From Treponema sp. (GTDB taxonomy: Bacteria; Spirochaetota; Spirochaetia; Treponematales; Treponemataceae), in assembly GCA_017449265.1 (NCBI GenBank), contig JAFSJW010000049.1:1-64000 (forward strand): DNA of 64,000 bases, read 5' to 3'. Positions 61,760 through 64,000 of this stretch are shown piece by piece. The notes below the pieces were generated by a model. That model made no database searches, was not told where the DNA came from, and saw nothing but the letters and a program-made list of their open reading frames with translations. A program made the position numbers and the translations under genes. The stretch's first letter is position 1. Each line of letters begins with the position of its first letter.

Positions 61760-63157
61760 TTAGCCGAACACCCGTGCTCCACCAAAGAAAGTTGCCTTTA
61801 CTCTGCCAGTAAGGGTTTTTCCTTCAATTGGAGTTGATTTTCCTTTCGATTTGAACTCGGAAGGTGTCACAGTCATAGATTCGTTCTGGTCTACAAGAAC
61901 TAGGTCCGCATTGTAGCCGGGAAGAAGCCGCCCTGATTTTATACCAAGAATTTTAGCCGCATTGTCGCTCATAAGCTCGGAAAGGCGAGAAATCGAAAAT
62001 CCTTCTTCTTTGCAAAGGACTGTGTTGCAAGTTGCGAACGCTGTTTCAAGCCCTGTAAAGCCCGGAGAACCTGCCGCTTTGTCGGAAAGAGTGTGCGGCG
62101 CATGGTCAGTTCCGATGCAGTCTGCTGTTCCATCGCGCAAAGCTTCGATGACGGCTCTTCTGTCTGCCTCATTTCTGAGCGGAGGATTGACCAAAGCACG
62201 GATATAGGGTGCAGTTGTTCCTGTGAGCGAAAGATGGTGCGGGGTAACTTCGACCGTGCAGCGAAAGCCTGGTTTTGTGATTCCTTGTGAAATATCGCTT
62301 TTTGCGCGGCGAACTGCGTCCATGCTGATTTTTGTGGAGCAATGGCATATGTGAACATGGCAGGCTGCAAGCTTTGCGATTTCAATATTTCTTTCCGTAG
62401 CGGCATCTTCGGCGAGCGCAAGAAGCTCGTTTGCCTTGGAGAGATTTGAGTCGATTTCAAGATTTACGCTTTCTGGAACATTATCTGTTTTGTAGGTAAT
62501 CTTTCCGGCTGGAATATCGTTTTCTTTCATAAGCGCAAGAGCTTTCTGCCTGTACGGGCGGGCAGTCTGGGCGAGCGTCACATCCTCACAGTGGCATGCA
62601 ACGATGATTCCTTTTTCCCCGGCTTTTTTCATTCCGTCCAGCATTACGGCTGTTGAAAGAACATCATGCCCGTCTTCTGAGATTACTGGCGTTTTTGCGC
62701 GCGAGAGCGTTTCGATTGCGCTTGTGTCTGTGCCTTCAAAATCTTTCGTTATGCTTACGGTCTGAAAGATTCGCGCAAGATTGCGTTCTTGTGCTTCCGC
62801 CATAATTTTTTCCGCAAGGGCAGAGTCTGAAACGACGGGCATTGTGTTCGGCATTAGGACGAGCGTTCCGAATCCGCCTGCTGTTGCGGCGTTTAGCCCT
62901 GAGTCCAAATCTTCTTTTTGTGTCTGCCCCGGATAGCGGAAATGGGCGTGCATATCGATGAACGAAGGCATTAGAGTAAGGCCTTTTGCGTCAAAGATTT
63001 CAGCGTCAGGAACGGATTTAAGAAAGTCGTTCGTTTCGCAAGGATTATTTTCTTCTATAATAACAGATTTTATTTTTCCGTCTGAGATGAGAACTGAACC
63101 GAAAGAATCAATTTTTGAATCAACAAGACGAGCATTGTGAATAAGCAGATTTTTCAT
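61760..63157 (-). CDS. pyrC: dihydroorotase (465 aa)
   Basis: Zinc amidohydrolase of pyrimidine synthesis, type I. HxH in DMHAHFRYPGQTQKEDLDSG (metal site 1), His in VACHCEDV and CHVHICHCSTK, catalytic Asp in CIGTDHAPHTLSDK. Terminal LLPGYNADLVLVDQNESMTV is the usual beta-domain. Other pyrimidine genes are absent here. Weak ribosome site at 63157. Confidence 0.94.
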   Translation of the reverse strand: MKNLLIHNARLVDSKIDSFGSVLISDGKIKSVIIEENNPCETNDFLKSVPDAEIFDAKGLTLMPSFIDMHAHFRYPGQTQKEDLDSGLNAATAGGFGTLVLMPNTMPVVSDSALAEKIMAEAQERNLARIFQTVSITKDFEGTDTSAIETLSRAKTPVISEDGHDVLSTAVMLDGMKKAGEKGIIVACHCEDVTLAQTARPYRQKALALMKENDIPAGKITYKTDNVPESVNLEIDSNLSKANELLALAEDAATERNIEIAKLAACHVHICHCSTKISMDAVRRAKSDISQGITKPGFRCTVEVTPHHLSLTGTTAPYIRALVNPPLRNEADRRAVIEALRDGTADCIGTDHAPHTLSDKAAGSPGFTGLETAFATCNTVLCKEEGFSISRLSELMSDNAAKILGIKSGRLLPGYNADLVLVDQNESMTVTPSEFKSKGKSTPIEGKTLTGRVKATFFGGARVFG

Positions 63158-63207
63158 ACTGCCATTTTACCACAGAAAAGTGAAAAATGCGATGATTAGC
63201 TACATTC

Positions 63208-63654
63208 TTACGCTTTGTTTTCTGTTACTTCTAAGACGGTAATTTTTCCGCTGCCAGATTCTTTGCCGTCAACGAAAAGTTGCGCCTGAAACGCATACAC
63301 ATTGTTGAGGGCTGTTTCGCGAACGGCACGGGCACATATTGTCTGACCGTCTTTGAGAAAATCGAAACCAAAATTCAGGGAGGACACGCTCAGAATAAAA
63401 CCCATGTTCGGCTTCAAGCCTTTTTCGCGCGTGTAAAGCCCCGTGAGCGCGGAAATAGTCTGCGCGATGATTTCAAAACAGGCGTAGTTCGGAACTCCGT
63501 CTGATGATTTGTCAAAAAACATAAAATCGCGCGTTATCTTTGTTTCGCTTTCAATAGACCAGTCGTCAACGCTGGCGTTCGTAATCCTTCCGATAATGAA
63601 CATTTTTCCGCGGTGCGGAACGAGTTCCGCAAGTTCTTCATGCTCTATGACCAT
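63208..63654 (-). CDS. ApeP-like hot-dog dehydratase (148 aa)
   Basis: Single hot-dog domain with the signature of ApeP-type 3-hydroxyacyl-ACP dehydratases from aryl polyene clusters: ELVPHRGKMFIIGRI near the start (the catalytic His-bearing loop), SSDGVPNYACFEIIAQTISALTGLY (hot-dog helix) and GFILSVSSLNFGFDFLKDGQTI. APE operons usually carry both ApeI and ApeP; the ApeI-like gene is 36 kb away at 26517. Start chosen at 63654 (GGAG 9 nt upstream); an ATG at 63669 adds five residues. Followed by pyrC. Confidence 0.8.
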   Translation of the reverse strand: MVIEHEELAELVPHRGKMFIIGRITNASVDDWSIESETKITRDFMFFDKSSDGVPNYACFEIIAQTISALTGLYTREKGLKPNMGFILSVSSLNFGFDFLKDGQTICARAVRETALNNVYAFQAQLFVDGKESGSGKITVLEVTENKA

Positions 63655-63728
63655 TTTTGTTTTCTCCATGTTTGGGCGTTTCTGAAACCCCATATCAAAA
63701 TGTATCACAATAAAAGAATGATTTCCAA

Positions 63729-63767
63729 TAGAGCTGTTCGGAAACTTCAATTTTCCGAACAGCTCTA
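63729..63767. repeat. dispersed palindrome, best copy (16-bp perfect arms)
   Basis: TAGAGCTGTTCGGAAA / TTTCCGAACAGCTCTA, loop CTTCAAT. It lies between two divergent genes, so it is not a terminator for either. Confidence 0.85.
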
Positions 63768-63864
63768 ATATATGCGCTTAGAATTGTATAAAATAAAACT
63801 TCAAAAAAAACTAGAAATAATGTACAATAGTAAATATTTTATAAAATTAAGGAGAATCTTTTCT

Positions 63865-64000
63865 ATGAAAAAGTCAGTTCTGGTAATTTCTGCTGTTGCA
63901 TCAGCAGTATTGATGATGGCGTTTGCGTCTTGCAACAAAAAATCAGAGGCAGCGGCTCCTGCCCCAGCTCCTGCTGCGGAGGCAAAACCGGCAGAGGCTG
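63865..64000 (+). CDS. lipoprotein, N-terminal fragment (cut by right edge)
   Basis: MKKSVLVISAVASAVLMMAF followed by ASC (lipobox FASC, Cys23) and an Ala/Pro/Glu-rich linker (EAAAPAPAPAAEAKPAEA). AAGGAG lies 10 nt upstream. Such a start often precedes a substrate-binding or other periplasmic domain, but that part is outside the window. Confidence 0.8.
   Translation, partial: MKKSVLVISAVASAVLMMAFASCNKKSEAAAPAPAPAAEAKPAEA

Noticed and set aside
63729..63767. Terminator at the right end
   Set aside because: It lies between divergent genes, so nothing annotated would be terminated; treated as a dispersed repeat.
1..64000. CRISPR array, prophage or insertion sequence
   Set aside because: No regularly spaced direct repeats, integrase, transposase or phage structural genes found on either strand.

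Overview
The window looks like a free-living or gut/rumen Treponema (Spirochaetota) chromosome segment. This is inferred from content: three large transmembrane chemoreceptors, many Cys-anchored lipoproteins, a short archaeal/eukaryal-type PheT of the kind spirochetes carry, a BspA-type leucine-rich-repeat protein, moderate GC and mostly ATG starts with clear AGGAG-type ribosome sites. I see no insertion sequence, phage or CRISPR array. It is mostly housekeeping plus accessory operons, with three decayed gene fragments and a dispersed family of small palindromes.

Layout. 1-12.4 kb: 2-keto-3-deoxygluconate kinase (cut by the left edge), three methyl-accepting chemotaxis proteins, an orphan sugar-type binding lipoprotein, pheT and a gluconate/2-keto-sugar dehydrogenase. 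12.4-22.7 kb (minus strand): a CPA2 cation/proton antiporter fused to a PTS IIA domain, then a six-gene RND efflux operon (double-TetR regulator, TolC-like, membrane-fusion lipoprotein, RND pump, PII-like protein, small barrel protein) headed by two identical imperfect palindromes 30 bp apart. 22.8-23.8 kb: TPR lipoprotein and rpsU. 23.95-32.25 kb (plus strand): an eight-gene, mostly overlapping operon that resembles a pared-down aryl polyene (APE) pathway: two acyl carrier proteins, a fused membrane/acyl-AMP-ligase protein, a hot-dog dehydratase, a glycosyltransferase, an LpxL-like acyltransferase, an MMPL exporter and a ketosynthase. A second hot-dog dehydratase of the ApeP type sits 31 kb away at 63.2-63.65 kb.

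32.3-37 kb: a phosphatase remnant, metH and aroK, a lone carbohydrate-binding (CBM48) protein and a DUF1963 protein. 37-46.8 kb: a TrpX-like binding protein whose likely ATPase and permease lie 7 kb further on, a YihY protein with a cyclic-nucleotide-binding tail, a zinc-responsive ArsR repressor with its operator and a Zn/Cd efflux ATPase, a secreted esterase, an FMN 2-hydroxyacid oxidase and an AlkD-like protein. 47-52 kb: an aspartate 4-decarboxylase that carries a lipoprotein signal, tRNA-Ile(CAU), an LRR protein, a DUF4349 lipoprotein, a wrecked amino-acid symporter and a HAD phosphatase. 52.1-57.8 kb: feoA-feoA-feoB-Cys-rich peptide behind a palindromic operator, an exported flavoprotein reductase and rubrerythrin. 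58-64 kb: small envelope proteins, lspA, a SUMF1-type lipoprotein, a Nif3-like protein, pyrC, the ApeP-like dehydratase and the start of another lipoprotein.

The main candidate for an under-described system is the lipid/polyene operon with its detached dehydratase. The other points most worth checking are the exported aspartate decarboxylase, the tandem-TetR regulator with twin operators and the dispersed palindrome family.
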